Positions 49,863 through 59,414 of a DNA stretch of 64,000 bases are shown one piece after another (position 1 is the stretch's first letter; each line of letters begins with the position of its first letter). Below the pieces are notes generated by a model. The model searched no databases, had not been told where the DNA came from, and worked only from the letters and a program-made list of their open reading frames with translations. The DNA comes from Lachnospira eligens (GTDB lineage Bacteria; Bacillota; Clostridia; Lachnospirales; Lachnospiraceae): assembly GCF_009680455.1 (NCBI RefSeq), contig NZ_WKRD01000009.1:1-64000 (forward strand), in the 5' to 3' direction. Position numbers and translations under genes: made by a program.

Positions 49863-50828
49863 ATGTATATGAAGATACATTCAGTGGCAGTACTTGGAGC
49901 AGGAGCAGTCGGCTCTTATGTTATATGGGGACTTTCAGAAAAGAAGGATATAAGTTTAAGCGTTATTGCAAAGGGTGAAAGAGCGGAAAGACTTAAAGCA
50001 GAAGGCTGTCTGATTAATGGAAAGACATACCACCCGGAGGTATTGACCCCAGAGGAAGCAAAAGGTGTTGACCTTCTTGTTGTATCATTAAAATACGGCG
50101 CACTTGCAGGTGCATTAGATGATATTAGGGAAGCCGTCGGTGAGAATACAATTGTCATGAGTCTTATGAATGGTGTTGACAGTGAAGAGATAATATCTAC
50201 CAAGATAGATAAATCACATATCATTTATTCACTTATAAAGGTGGCGTCACACCGCGAAGGTAAGGAATATGTGTTCAATCCTGAGACTACAATAGGCATT
50301 ATATATGGAGAGGAAACTGCACCATTTGAGAGTAAGAGAGTTGCGGCAATAAGAGATTTATTTGATGGAACAGGACTTAATTACAGAGTGACTGAACATA
50401 TCAAAGAAGAGATATGGAGCAAGTATAGACTTAATATCTGTAACAATCTTCCACAGGCTATTATTGGAGCAGGTGTTGGCTGTTATACTGACAGTGAGCA
50501 TATGAAAGCAATCAGCGAAGGATTACGTAAGGAGGTTGAAGCAGTAGCTCTTGCCAAAGGCATTGATATGAGCAGGTGTGCAGATAACTCAAGCCGAGGA
50601 AGCGCTGTTCCGCCAACAGCAAGATATTCAACACTGCAGGATATTGACGCTGGCAGACACACAGAGATAGATATGTTCTCCGGCGCAATGATGCGCATGG
50701 GGAAAGAACTTGGAATTGATACACCATATAATGAATATACATATCACATCATCAAGGCACTTGAAGAGAAGAATGATGGCATGTTTGATTATGATGAGAA
50801 TAGTGAGGCTGTGACTTATTCTAAGTAG
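49863..50828 (+). CDS. ketopantoate reductase family protein
   Basis: A 321-residue NADPH-dependent reductase resembling PanE/ApbA. The Rossmann glycine motif GAGAVGSYV lies near residues 13-21, the family's catalytic Lys in EEIWSKYRLNICNN near 179-192, and NGVDSEE near 104. PanE turns ketopantoate into pantoate for coenzyme A, but the family contains many paralogues with other 2-oxo acid substrates, and no panB or panC is nearby. Start at 49863 with GAGAGGA upstream. Confidence 0.85.
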   Translation: MYMKIHSVAVLGAGAVGSYVIWGLSEKKDISLSVIAKGERAERLKAEGCLINGKTYHPEVLTPEEAKGVDLLVVSLKYGALAGALDDIREAVGENTIVMSLMNGVDSEEIISTKIDKSHIIYSLIKVASHREGKEYVFNPETTIGIIYGEETAPFESKRVAAIRDLFDGTGLNYRVTEHIKEEIWSKYRLNICNNLPQAIIGAGVGCYTDSEHMKAISEGLRKEVEAVALAKGIDMSRCADNSSRGSAVPPTARYSTLQDIDAGRHTEIDMFSGAMMRMGKELGIDTPYNEYTYHIIKALEEKNDGMFDYDENSEAVTYSK

Positions 50829-50884
50829 TGGCAGACGGATTTAGCAGGCATGTGGGGTACAATACAGAAAATATAAGATATTAA

Positions 50885-51382
50885 TCATGGCGCAGCCTTT
50901 TTAAGGGCTGCGCTTATTGCTTCTATAAAGACGGAATATGTATATCTGTTGGCTGAATCATAGGTTATGTTGGTTGTGCCGGCTTCCATGACTTTAGCAG
51001 CAACTTCATCAAATGAAGTTGTGAGCTTAGGGTACATAGTTGTGATTGATTCAGAAAGATTAACAAGCTCAATGCTGTTAATGTTAGAGGAATCAACTGT
51101 GACCTGGATATCAACGGGGTTGCCGTCTAACAGAATAGAGGCGGTATATACTCCGGGGCAGAATTTAGGAGCGTCGGCATTATCAAGGGGTGTCTCAATA
51201 TTAGAAGAAGCAGAAGCATTTACAGTGCTGCTCTTAGGTTTAGTGGTATTCCTGGAATTATCAGAACTATTGCTGCCAAGACGGATAACAGCGAATATAA
51301 TAAAAGCTATTATAATAGCAGCGATAACCGCTCCAATAAGGAGCTTTTTAAATGGAATAACAACAATTTTAGTCTGACTCAT
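50885..51382 (-). CDS. membrane-anchored protein with FMN-binding-like domain
   Basis: A 165-residue protein with an N-terminal helix (about residues 11-34), a Ser/Thr/Asn-rich linker to about 70, and a C-terminal domain of about 95 residues starting FCPGVYTASILLDGNPVDIQ and ending in a helical segment. The GxYTA start and the overall shape recall small FMN-binding domains, but the threonine used for covalent flavin linkage is not recognised. It is convergent with the ketopantoate reductase-like gene, and a GC-rich hairpin at 50890-50913 overlaps its last codons. Function uncertain. Confidence 0.65.
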   Translation of the reverse strand: MSQTKIVVIPFKKLLIGAVIAAIIIAFIIFAVIRLGSNSSDNSRNTTKPKSSTVNASASSNIETPLDNADAPKFCPGVYTASILLDGNPVDIQVTVDSSNINSIELVNLSESITTMYPKLTTSFDEVAAKVMEAGTTNITYDSANRYTYSVFIEAISAALKKAAP

Positions 51383-51520
51383 CACAAAGAAACCTGCCCT
51401 TCATATTCATTATTACAAAATATATGGTATGGAGTGGGAGATTATGATTAAAATGTGGTATATTAAATACAAATGTATTGGATAGTGTAAAATGGTAGGT
51501 TTATGAAGAGGTGAATGATT

Positions 51521-52255
51521 ATGAACAGTAAATTTATCAAAACATTTGCAGTAATAGTGATTATAGCGGCAGGCATGACAGCGTGTGGACAAAAGAAAAA
51601 TGTTACAACAGATGATGTATCAGAAAAAGAGATGGCGAACATACAGGAGACTGCAGCACAGGAAGTGACAGCACAGGAAATTATAACACAGGAGATTACA
51701 ATCGAAAAAGAACCGGAAGATGACGAATATGTTCTTGTAAATAAATACATACCAGATATATATGTCGAATTGATGTATGCAACAGACAATAACTTTACAG
51801 GTGTCAGAATATATGGTTTCACAGACGCATACCTTCGATACGGAACAGTTAAGAAGCTTGCAAATGTGCAGAAAGAACTGAAAGAACAGGGGTACAGCTT
51901 AAAGATTTGGGATGCATACAGACCGTTTGAGGCACAGCAGAAATTATGGGAAGTATATCCGGACCCTAACTATGTGGCAAATCCGGCTGACGGAATGAAA
52001 AAGCATAATCTTGGAGGAACAGTAGATATAACTATGGTTGCTGCAGATGGAAGCATTATACCAATGCCTACAGAATTTGATGATTTCTCTCTAAAAGCAG
52101 ACAGGAATTATTCAGATATAGACAATGAAGAAGCTGTGAACAATGTTATGATTCTTCAGAATGCTATGGAAAATAACGGATTTACAGGCTATCAGGGAGA
52201 ATGGTGGGACTATTCAGATACGGTGGAATATGAAGCGGTTGATTTCGAACCATGA
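51521..52255 (+). CDS. VanX-family D-Ala-D-Ala dipeptidase-like lipoprotein
   Basis: A 244-residue M15D peptidase-like protein. The signal peptide ends in a probable lipobox with C22 (GMTAC), then a Glu/Gln/Thr-rich linker to about residue 65. The VanX-type domain has the substrate-binding Arg in DAYRP (R134), zinc ligands H162 and D169 in KHNLGGTVD, and the catalytic Glu E227 in GEWWD. The third zinc ligand, normally His in EWWH, is Asp (D230). Start ATG 51521 has AGAGG upstream. It may trim cell-wall peptides, or may have lost zinc-dependent activity. Confidence 0.85.
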   Translation: MNSKFIKTFAVIVIIAAGMTACGQKKNVTTDDVSEKEMANIQETAAQEVTAQEIITQEITIEKEPEDDEYVLVNKYIPDIYVELMYATDNNFTGVRIYGFTDAYLRYGTVKKLANVQKELKEQGYSLKIWDAYRPFEAQQKLWEVYPDPNYVANPADGMKKHNLGGTVDITMVAADGSIIPMPTEFDDFSLKADRNYSDIDNEEAVNNVMILQNAMENNGFTGYQGEWWDYSDTVEYEAVDFEP

Positions 52256-52335
52256 TGAGGCATGATATGAAAAGGTGCATTATGGTAAAGCAAATGATGG
52301 TAAAGTCTATTATAGAAAGATTAGGGGAGTAACAC

Positions 52336-55300
52336 ATGTCATTACAATTAATTCTGGGAAGCTCAGGTGCGGGTAAATCGCACTATCTGTATACGCATAT
52401 AATTGAAGAGTCAATGAAGAATCCTGACAGGAATTATATAGTTGTTGTGCCGGAGCAGTACACTATGGCAATTCAGAAAAGACTGGTGTCCATGCATCCA
52501 AGAAAAGGAATACTTAATATAGATGTTGTGAGCTTTGAAAGGCTTGCGTATAAAGTATTTGAGGAAGTGGGGGAGGATAATCTTGAAGTCCTTGATGATA
52601 CAGGAAAGAATCTGATTATTAAAAGAGTTTTAGAGCAGAACAAGGACAGATTAAAATATTTTGGAAGTAATCTGTCTAATACAGGATTTGTGTCAGAGAT
52701 GAAGTCTGTTATATCGGAAATGCTTCAGTATGATATCAAGCCGGATGTTATGCAGGATGCGGCAGGTGCAGCATACAGTGATTCAGAGGGAAGTGCAGCA
52801 CTTCAGTATAAGCTTGATGATATAGTACTTGTATATAACGCATTTGCAGAGTACATAGACAAGAATTATATAACTAAAGAAGAAATACTGGATAAATTAT
52901 GCAGCAAGGTTACAGAGTCAGAGAGAATAAAGAATTGCGAGATAGTATTTGACGGATTCACAGGCTTTACTCCGGTTCAGTACAATTTAATGACAATTCT
53001 TTTATTAATGTGTCCCAAGATATATGTTTCCCTGACAATTGATGCATCTGAGCGTGAAAATTCAGTAAGAGGCAGGGAAGAACTTTTTTTCATGAGTAAG
53101 GACTGCGTATCAAAGCTTTATAAGATATGCGATGAAGAACATGTGAAAGTCCTTGAACCTGTGTATATTGCAGGAAAAGTAGTACCGGGAAAGAATGTAA
53201 TTGTAAATGTTAATTCAAGATTTAAGAATTCAGAAGAACTGGATTTCCTGGAACAGAATCTTTTCAGAAACAATTCGGGAAGATTTAATAAGAAGACTGA
53301 CAATATCGTTATATATGAGGGAGCTGTTGCCAAGGAAGAATTAACATTTGCAGCAGGAGAAATAATAAGACTTACAAGACTGTGTGGATACAGATATAAC
53401 GAGATTGCGATAGTTACTGCGGACATGGATGGCTACGGCAAACTGGCGGCTAATATATTAAAGCAGAACGATATACCATATTTCTTAGATTACAAGCGCC
53501 ATGTGACGGACAATCCATTTATTGCGGCAATTAACGGTGCACTTGGAATAATAGAGAATAATTACAGCTATGACAGCATATTAGGATTCCTAAGAACCGG
53601 AATGAGCGGAATGGAGCGCGAAGATATTGATCTGTTAGACAATTACTGTGTTGCAGTTGGAATCAGAGGCAGGGGAAAATGGCATGAACCATGGATAAGA
53701 AAGTTCAGGGGAACAGTCAATAATACTGACCTTGAGAAGCTTAATTCACTAAGAACAATGATAACGGATATGTTGGATCCATTGGAAGAAGTGCTTAAGT
53801 CAAAGGAATCTAATGTTGCAGATATGGTAAAGGCTCTTTACGAATTCCTTGTGCGTGAAGATATGGAGCAGAAGGTAAGTGTGCTTAATGACAGCGAGTA
53901 CACTGGTGATGAATATGCGCAGTTATATAAGAAAGTTATAGAAGTATTAGATAAAATGTATGCCCTTCTTGGAAGCGAGAAGGTTGGTATTAAAGAATTT
54001 AACAAGATACTTGCGTCAGGATTTCAGGAGATCAAGATAGGACTTATTCCGCAGACCAACGACTGCGTTGTTATCGGAGATATAGAAAGAACCCGTCTTG
54101 ACAATATCAAGGTCATGTTCTTTGTCGGAATCAATGACGGCAATGTACCTAAGAAAGCTGATTCAAGAAGCGTTCTGTCAGAAAGCGACAGGGAGTATCT
54201 TGAGGATAAGGGAATAGTTATGTCAGCTTCCGTGAGGGAGAAAGCATTTACACAGAGATTCTATCTGTATCTTATTATGACAAAGAGTGCGGAGAAGCTT
54301 TACATGTCATATGCGGTAAAAAACAGCGAGGGTGCGGCGCTGATGCCTTCATATATTATAAGAAGCATGAGAAAAATGTTTTCACATTGCCTTAAGTTAT
54401 CTTACAAAGACACGGCACAGCAGAATTCATATGTGACAATACCGCGGGCGGCTAACAGCTTTGATAATACTGAAATTGCTGCAAATGTAGATGAGGATAT
54501 TATTGATTCACTTACTGGCGGCAGGCTTGTCGGAAGCGTCACATCTTTTGAGAACTTTGCAGAGTGTCCGCTGAGGTATTACTTAAGATATGGAGTTGAT
54601 TTGAAGGAAAGGGAAGAATTCACATTTTCACCAGTAAACTTTGGCGTCGTACTGCATGCGGTTATCCGTGAGGTGTGCGACGAAATCAAGAAAAACGGTG
54701 AGTCGTACTATCTGATATCAGAGGAGAAGCGCCGCGAGATGGTAAAAAGAAGTGTCGCTGCAATTACTGACATATACCAGAACAGTATCCTTAAGGATTC
54801 AAGCCGTAATTCATTCATGATTAAGCGGATGGAAGACCTTGCAGACCGCACTGTATGGGCGATGGGTGAACAGTTAAAATGTGGTGATTTCGTGCCATTT
54901 GTATTCGAGCATAAGTTCAATATGGAAGTCGGGGACGGAGACAGAAAGCAGCTTATGAGCGGAACAATTGACCGCGTTGACATATGCGAAAACGGCACAG
55001 ATGTATATGTAAGAATTATCGATTACAAGACAGGAAAGAAGGATTTCAACATAGTAAAGACCTACTACGGAATTGATATCCAGCTTATGGTCTACATGGA
55101 AGCGGCAATGAAGCTTGTGGCGAAGATGCGTCCGGGTAAAAATGTGATTCCTGCCGGAGTGTTCTACTACAACATAAGTGACCCGATTGTATCTGCGACA
55201 ACAGAGAGTGCAGAAGAGATAGAGGATAAGATTAAGGGTGAACTGCGTCTTAAAGGAATGGTTAATTCGGATAAGGATATTGCCGAGAAGATGGACAATA

Positions 55301-55665
55301 CCGAGGGTACATCACTTAATATTCCAGTTAGCAGAAAGGCTGACGGCGGATTTGACTCACGAAGAAGCAAGGTGATGAATACAGAGCAGTTTAATATACT
55401 TGGAAGATTCGTTGATGTAAGAGCCATTGATACTGCGGACAGAATTGCAGGTGGTGATATCAGGAGAAGTCCTTATAAAGATGGACAGTTTTCAAGCTGT
55501 GACAGATGTCCTTATGGGGCAGTGTGTGGATTTTCAGTGGATTTGCCAGGCTGCAATTATAGAAAATTAAAGAAATTCGATGATGAAGTATTATGGAATA
55601 ATATAAAGGAAGGGGTTGATGAGAATGGAAAGAAAATGGACACCGGCGCAGAAGAGCGCGATTGA
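52336..55665 (+). CDS. addB: ATP-dependent helicase/nuclease subunit B
   Basis: A 1109-residue AddB subunit of the AddAB helicase-nuclease, which resects double-strand breaks for RecA. The P-loop GSSGAGKS lies at residues 8-15. The C-terminal nuclease has GTIDRVD and IIDYKTGK near 870-890. The Fe-S cysteines are in ECPLRYYLRYG (about 742) and the terminal group CDRCPYGAVCGF then PGC near 1055-1075. The gene overlaps addA by about 45 bp, so the subunits are coupled. Length is normal. Confidence 0.95.
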   Translation: MSLQLILGSSGAGKSHYLYTHIIEESMKNPDRNYIVVVPEQYTMAIQKRLVSMHPRKGILNIDVVSFERLAYKVFEEVGEDNLEVLDDTGKNLIIKRVLEQNKDRLKYFGSNLSNTGFVSEMKSVISEMLQYDIKPDVMQDAAGAAYSDSEGSAALQYKLDDIVLVYNAFAEYIDKNYITKEEILDKLCSKVTESERIKNCEIVFDGFTGFTPVQYNLMTILLLMCPKIYVSLTIDASERENSVRGREELFFMSKDCVSKLYKICDEEHVKVLEPVYIAGKVVPGKNVIVNVNSRFKNSEELDFLEQNLFRNNSGRFNKKTDNIVIYEGAVAKEELTFAAGEIIRLTRLCGYRYNEIAIVTADMDGYGKLAANILKQNDIPYFLDYKRHVTDNPFIAAINGALGIIENNYSYDSILGFLRTGMSGMEREDIDLLDNYCVAVGIRGRGKWHEPWIRKFRGTVNNTDLEKLNSLRTMITDMLDPLEEVLKSKESNVADMVKALYEFLVREDMEQKVSVLNDSEYTGDEYAQLYKKVIEVLDKMYALLGSEKVGIKEFNKILASGFQEIKIGLIPQTNDCVVIGDIERTRLDNIKVMFFVGINDGNVPKKADSRSVLSESDREYLEDKGIVMSASVREKAFTQRFYLYLIMTKSAEKLYMSYAVKNSEGAALMPSYIIRSMRKMFSHCLKLSYKDTAQQNSYVTIPRAANSFDNTEIAANVDEDIIDSLTGGRLVGSVTSFENFAECPLRYYLRYGVDLKEREEFTFSPVNFGVVLHAVIREVCDEIKKNGESYYLISEEKRREMVKRSVAAITDIYQNSILKDSSRNSFMIKRMEDLADRTVWAMGEQLKCGDFVPFVFEHKFNMEVGDGDRKQLMSGTIDRVDICENGTDVYVRIIDYKTGKKDFNIVKTYYGIDIQLMVYMEAAMKLVAKMRPGKNVIPAGVFYYNISDPIVSATTESAEEIEDKIKGELRLKGMVNSDKDIAEKMDNTEGTSLNIPVSRKADGGFDSRRSKVMNTEQFNILGRFVDVRAIDTADRIAGGDIRRSPYKDGQFSSCDRCPYGAVCGFSVDLPGCNYRKLKKFDDEVLWNNIKEGVDENGKKMDTGAEERD

Positions 55666-58600
55666 TACAAGAGACTGTAATGTGCTTGTTTCGGCGGCTG
55701 CCGGTTCAGGAAAGACTGCTGTTCTGGTTGAGCGAATCATTTCCATGATTACAGACCCTGACAAGAATATAGATATAGACAGGCTGGTTGTTGTTACATT
55801 TACAAAGGCGGCAGCAGCCCAGATGAAAGACAAGATAAGAAAAGCACTTGATTCAATGCTTGACGAGAATCCGAGGGATGTGAACCTTTTAAGACAGATA
55901 ACACTGCTTAACAACGCACAGATAACAACTATAGACAGTTTCTGTCTATGGATAATCAGAAATCATTTTCCAGAGGTTAATCTGGACCCGGGGTTCAGGA
56001 TAATGGACGAGGGTGAGAAGAAGCTTATTGAAAATGATGTGTTGGAAGATGTGCTTGAGGAATTCTATGCCGAAGCAGATGAAGAATTCTTTAATCTTGT
56101 TGATGCATTTGGCATGGGACGGGACGATTCAGGGCTTGTGAGCATTATAGATAAAATATACCGTTTTTCAAGAAGCAATCCGTGGATTGATGAGTGGTTT
56201 GACGAGTGCATGTTAGTTTATGATGATGAGACTTACGATAATCCTGCAATTAAGGAGCTGTATGATTCAATTAAAAATGCACTTCTTGATTACCGTGATA
56301 AATACAACAGATTAGTAGATATCTGTTCTGAGCCGGCAGGACCTGCAGCATATACAGGTGCTTTGCAGTCTGACCTGCTTGGAATTAATGAGATGATTAA
56401 TTCACAGGATTTTGGAGAGCTTGGCAGAAGGATAAGAATATTTTCATTTGAAGCTCTGTCAAGAAAGAAGGATGCAGGAGCAGACCCGGATATTAAGGAA
56501 TATGTTAAGGGGCAGCGAAAGTTGTTTAAAGATTACATAGGACGGCTTAATGATAAGATATTCTTGAAAGATGATGAGGGAATATTTGCAGACATGCAGG
56601 GGGCAGGCATCCAGATACGGACTTTACTTAAAGTGGCAAAGGTGTATGCCAAGCGTGTTTCAGAGGTGAAGCGAGAGAAGGGCATAATTGATTTTAATGA
56701 CATGGAACATCTTGCTCTTTCAATACTTGTAAAGAAAGAAGATGGAAAGCTTGTATACACAGAGACTGCCGACAAGCTTGCGAACAGATTTGAAGAGATA
56801 CTGATAGACGAGTATCAGGATTCCAATCAGCTGCAGGAGGTTATTCTTAATGCGGTGTCAAAGACGAGACTGTCCGGTGAGAATAACAATATATACATGG
56901 TTGGAGATGTAAAGCAGAGCATATACAAGTTCCGTCTTGCCTGCCCGGAGCTTTTCATAGAGAAGTACGATACATACGGCGAGACTGGCGATAATGTTAG
57001 AATTGAATTACAGAAGAATTTCCGAAGCCGGGAAAATGTACTTGAGTGTGCCAATGATGTGTTCAGTCATATCATGAATAAGAATTTTTCAGGAATCGGG
57101 TATGACGAATCTGTAAGGCTTAATGCGGGGTTTCCATATCCTGAATACAGTGACAGTAATTATGGTGATGAAGCCAACAAGAGTACAGATGTAATTCTTA
57201 TATCTTCAGAGAATGAAGAAGAAGCTACGACAAGAGAGCTTGAGGCAGACAGGCTTGCAAAACTGATTGAGGGAATAGTTGCTTCTGGTGTAAATGTGTA
57301 TGATTCAGATGAGAATATATACAGACCGGCAGAATACAGGGATATAGTAATTCTTACAAGGTCAGTTACAGGTTGGGCAGATACATTTGCAGATGCCCTG
57401 ATGGACAGGGGGATACCGGCGTATACAGATTCGTCAACAGGATATTTCAGCGTGCGTGAGATACAGGTAATCTTAAGTATGCTTACAATAGTAGATAATC
57501 CGGTTCAGGAGATAAGCCTTGCGGCGGCAATGATGTCTTACTTTGGAGGATTTACGGCAGCGGAGCTTGGAATGGTGAGAAAGCTTGGCAGGGAGCATGC
57601 AGATAAGAATACACATAACAACCTGTATGAACATTTGAAAGCAGTTGCAGTGCTTGGCGGAGCAGATAAGATACAGGAGACGGATGTTAAGCAGCTGTCC
57701 GGCAAATGTGCGTTATTCCTTGCAAAGCTCACAGAATACCGAGACAAGAGCAGTGTTGAGTCACTATATGATCTGTGTTGGGAGATGATATATGATTCAG
57801 GCTACTACGATTATGTGGGAACAATGCCTGCCGGAACGCAGAGACAGGCTAACTTAAATGTCCTGCTGGAAAGAGCAGCGGGATATGGAAAGTCAAGTTA
57901 TTCAGGTCTGTTTAATTTCTTAAGATATATTGAAAGACTTAAGAAGTTTGACGAAGATTTTGCAGAGGGGGCTGCCAGCCTTGACAATGAGAATCTTGTA
58001 AGAATTATGAGTATTCATAAGAGTAAAGGCCTTGAATTTCCTATTGTAATACTTGCAGGAGCGCATAAAAGCATTAACTTTATGGACGCAACAGCACCGG
58101 TGCTTGTAGACCAGAACTTAGGAATTGCAGTTGATTATGTTGACCTTGAAAGAAGAACGAAGACACCTACTATTATTAAAGGTGCTATGGCAAGAAGAAT
58201 TGTAAGAGAGTCGATAGCAGAGGAAGAGAGACTTCTCTATGTAGCAATGACAAGAGCAAGGGAAAAACTCATAATTACTGGAGTTGTAAAAGATGCAGAC
58301 AAGACACTTGATAAATACAGGGGAAGGGCTGAGCAACTTGCAGCAGATGGAATGTTGTCTTTCGCAGACAGTGAGAATATAAAGAACTATCTTGATATGA
58401 TAATGCCAGTGTGTCTTATGGATTCAGATAAATTGAAAGGCAGCTTTAAAGTGATGGTTGATGCCGGAGAGGATTCTTGGGCTGATGTGGATGAATCCGA
58501 GGAGATGGCTGGTGAAGCGAATGCTGTTAGAATCGGGGGACTGGCTGATGAAATTATGGAAGCTGTGTCTTATCCCTTATTAGAGGAGCTTCCGGAGTAT

Positions 58601-59278
58601 GTTCCTGATGATAACGCAGCCGGAAGGATGAAGCTGACGGTTTCGCAGCTTAAGTCTATGCAGGCGGATGATGATTCAGAGGAAAATGCTTACATGGATG
58701 AATCTGTGAAGTCAGCACTTAAAAAGGAAGAATGTGATGAGACAAACAGCATAATTCCAAAGTTCATAAGCGGTGATGAAGTGCAGCTTGCTGCTAATGA
58801 GCGTGGTAGCGCATATCACAGGGTTATGGAATGTCTTGATTATTCAGTGAGTGTGAACCTTGATGGAGTTAAAGCAGATATTAACAGAATGTTAGAAACC
58901 GGCAAGATAAATGAATTACAAGTGAAAAGTGTCAATCCGTGGGATATATATACATTTGTACAATCAGAAACAGGCAGGAGAGTTGCAAATGCGGTGAACT
59001 GTGGCAGTGTCAGAAGAGAACAGCCTTTTGTATTTGAGTACGAAGGACAGCTTATACAGGGTATAATTGACTTGTGTTTTGAAGAGGACGGAGAACTTGT
59101 GATTGTTGATTATAAGACTGACAGGGTTATGAAGGGCAAAGCGGGGGAAAAAGAGCTTGTCAAAAGATACGCAATCCAGCTTGATTACTATGCAAAAGCG
59201 CTGGAACAGCTTACCGGAAAAACTGTAAAAGAAAAAATTGTATATTCATTTACTTTAGGAAAAGAAATAATGTGTTAA
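55619..59278 (+). CDS. addA: ATP-dependent helicase/nuclease subunit A
   Basis: A 1219-residue AddA subunit: UvrD-type helicase with a C-terminal nuclease. Helicase motif I is AAAGSGKT near residues 26-33; motif II is LIDEYQDSN; further motifs are GDVKQSIYKFR, SIHKSKGLEFP and YVAMTRAREKL. The nuclease motif is GIIDLCFEEDG with IVDYKTD near 1155-1175. TTG 55616, ATG 55619 and ATG 55625 are possible starts; AAGGA at 55606-55610 suits ATG 55619. It begins inside addB. Confidence 0.95.
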   Translation: MRMERKWTPAQKSAIDTRDCNVLVSAAAGSGKTAVLVERIISMITDPDKNIDIDRLVVVTFTKAAAAQMKDKIRKALDSMLDENPRDVNLLRQITLLNNAQITTIDSFCLWIIRNHFPEVNLDPGFRIMDEGEKKLIENDVLEDVLEEFYAEADEEFFNLVDAFGMGRDDSGLVSIIDKIYRFSRSNPWIDEWFDECMLVYDDETYDNPAIKELYDSIKNALLDYRDKYNRLVDICSEPAGPAAYTGALQSDLLGINEMINSQDFGELGRRIRIFSFEALSRKKDAGADPDIKEYVKGQRKLFKDYIGRLNDKIFLKDDEGIFADMQGAGIQIRTLLKVAKVYAKRVSEVKREKGIIDFNDMEHLALSILVKKEDGKLVYTETADKLANRFEEILIDEYQDSNQLQEVILNAVSKTRLSGENNNIYMVGDVKQSIYKFRLACPELFIEKYDTYGETGDNVRIELQKNFRSRENVLECANDVFSHIMNKNFSGIGYDESVRLNAGFPYPEYSDSNYGDEANKSTDVILISSENEEEATTRELEADRLAKLIEGIVASGVNVYDSDENIYRPAEYRDIVILTRSVTGWADTFADALMDRGIPAYTDSSTGYFSVREIQVILSMLTIVDNPVQEISLAAAMMSYFGGFTAAELGMVRKLGREHADKNTHNNLYEHLKAVAVLGGADKIQETDVKQLSGKCALFLAKLTEYRDKSSVESLYDLCWEMIYDSGYYDYVGTMPAGTQRQANLNVLLERAAGYGKSSYSGLFNFLRYIERLKKFDEDFAEGAASLDNENLVRIMSIHKSKGLEFPIVILAGAHKSINFMDATAPVLVDQNLGIAVDYVDLERRTKTPTIIKGAMARRIVRESIAEEERLLYVAMTRAREKLIITGVVKDADKTLDKYRGRAEQLAADGMLSFADSENIKNYLDMIMPVCLMDSDKLKGSFKVMVDAGEDSWADVDESEEMAGEANAVRIGGLADEIMEAVSYPLLEELPEYVPDDNAAGRMKLTVSQLKSMQADDDSEENAYMDESVKSALKKEECDETNSIIPKFISGDEVQLAANERGSAYHRVMECLDYSVSVNLDGVKADINRMLETGKINELQVKSVNPWDIYTFVQSETGRRVANAVNCGSVRREQPFVFEYEGQLIQGIIDLCFEEDGELVIVDYKTDRVMKGKAGEKELVKRYAIQLDYYAKALEQLTGKTVKEKIVYSFTLGKEIMC

Positions 59279-59314
59279 AATTACGAAAAATTTTCTCTAA
59301 CATGTAAAATGCGG

Positions 59315-59343
59315 TTGAAAATATTGTACAATAATGGTAATAT
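59315..59343 (+). promoter_or_regulatory. candidate promoter of the pectate lyase gene
   Basis: TTGAAA (59315-59320), 17-bp spacer and TAATAT (59338-59343); leader of about 65 nt. Confidence 0.5.
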
Positions 59344-59414
59344 AAACATGATTTGTGAATAAAACATATCAAATTTGCACAAAAATGTGCATAAAATGGA
59401 AAAGGAGAGGAAAA

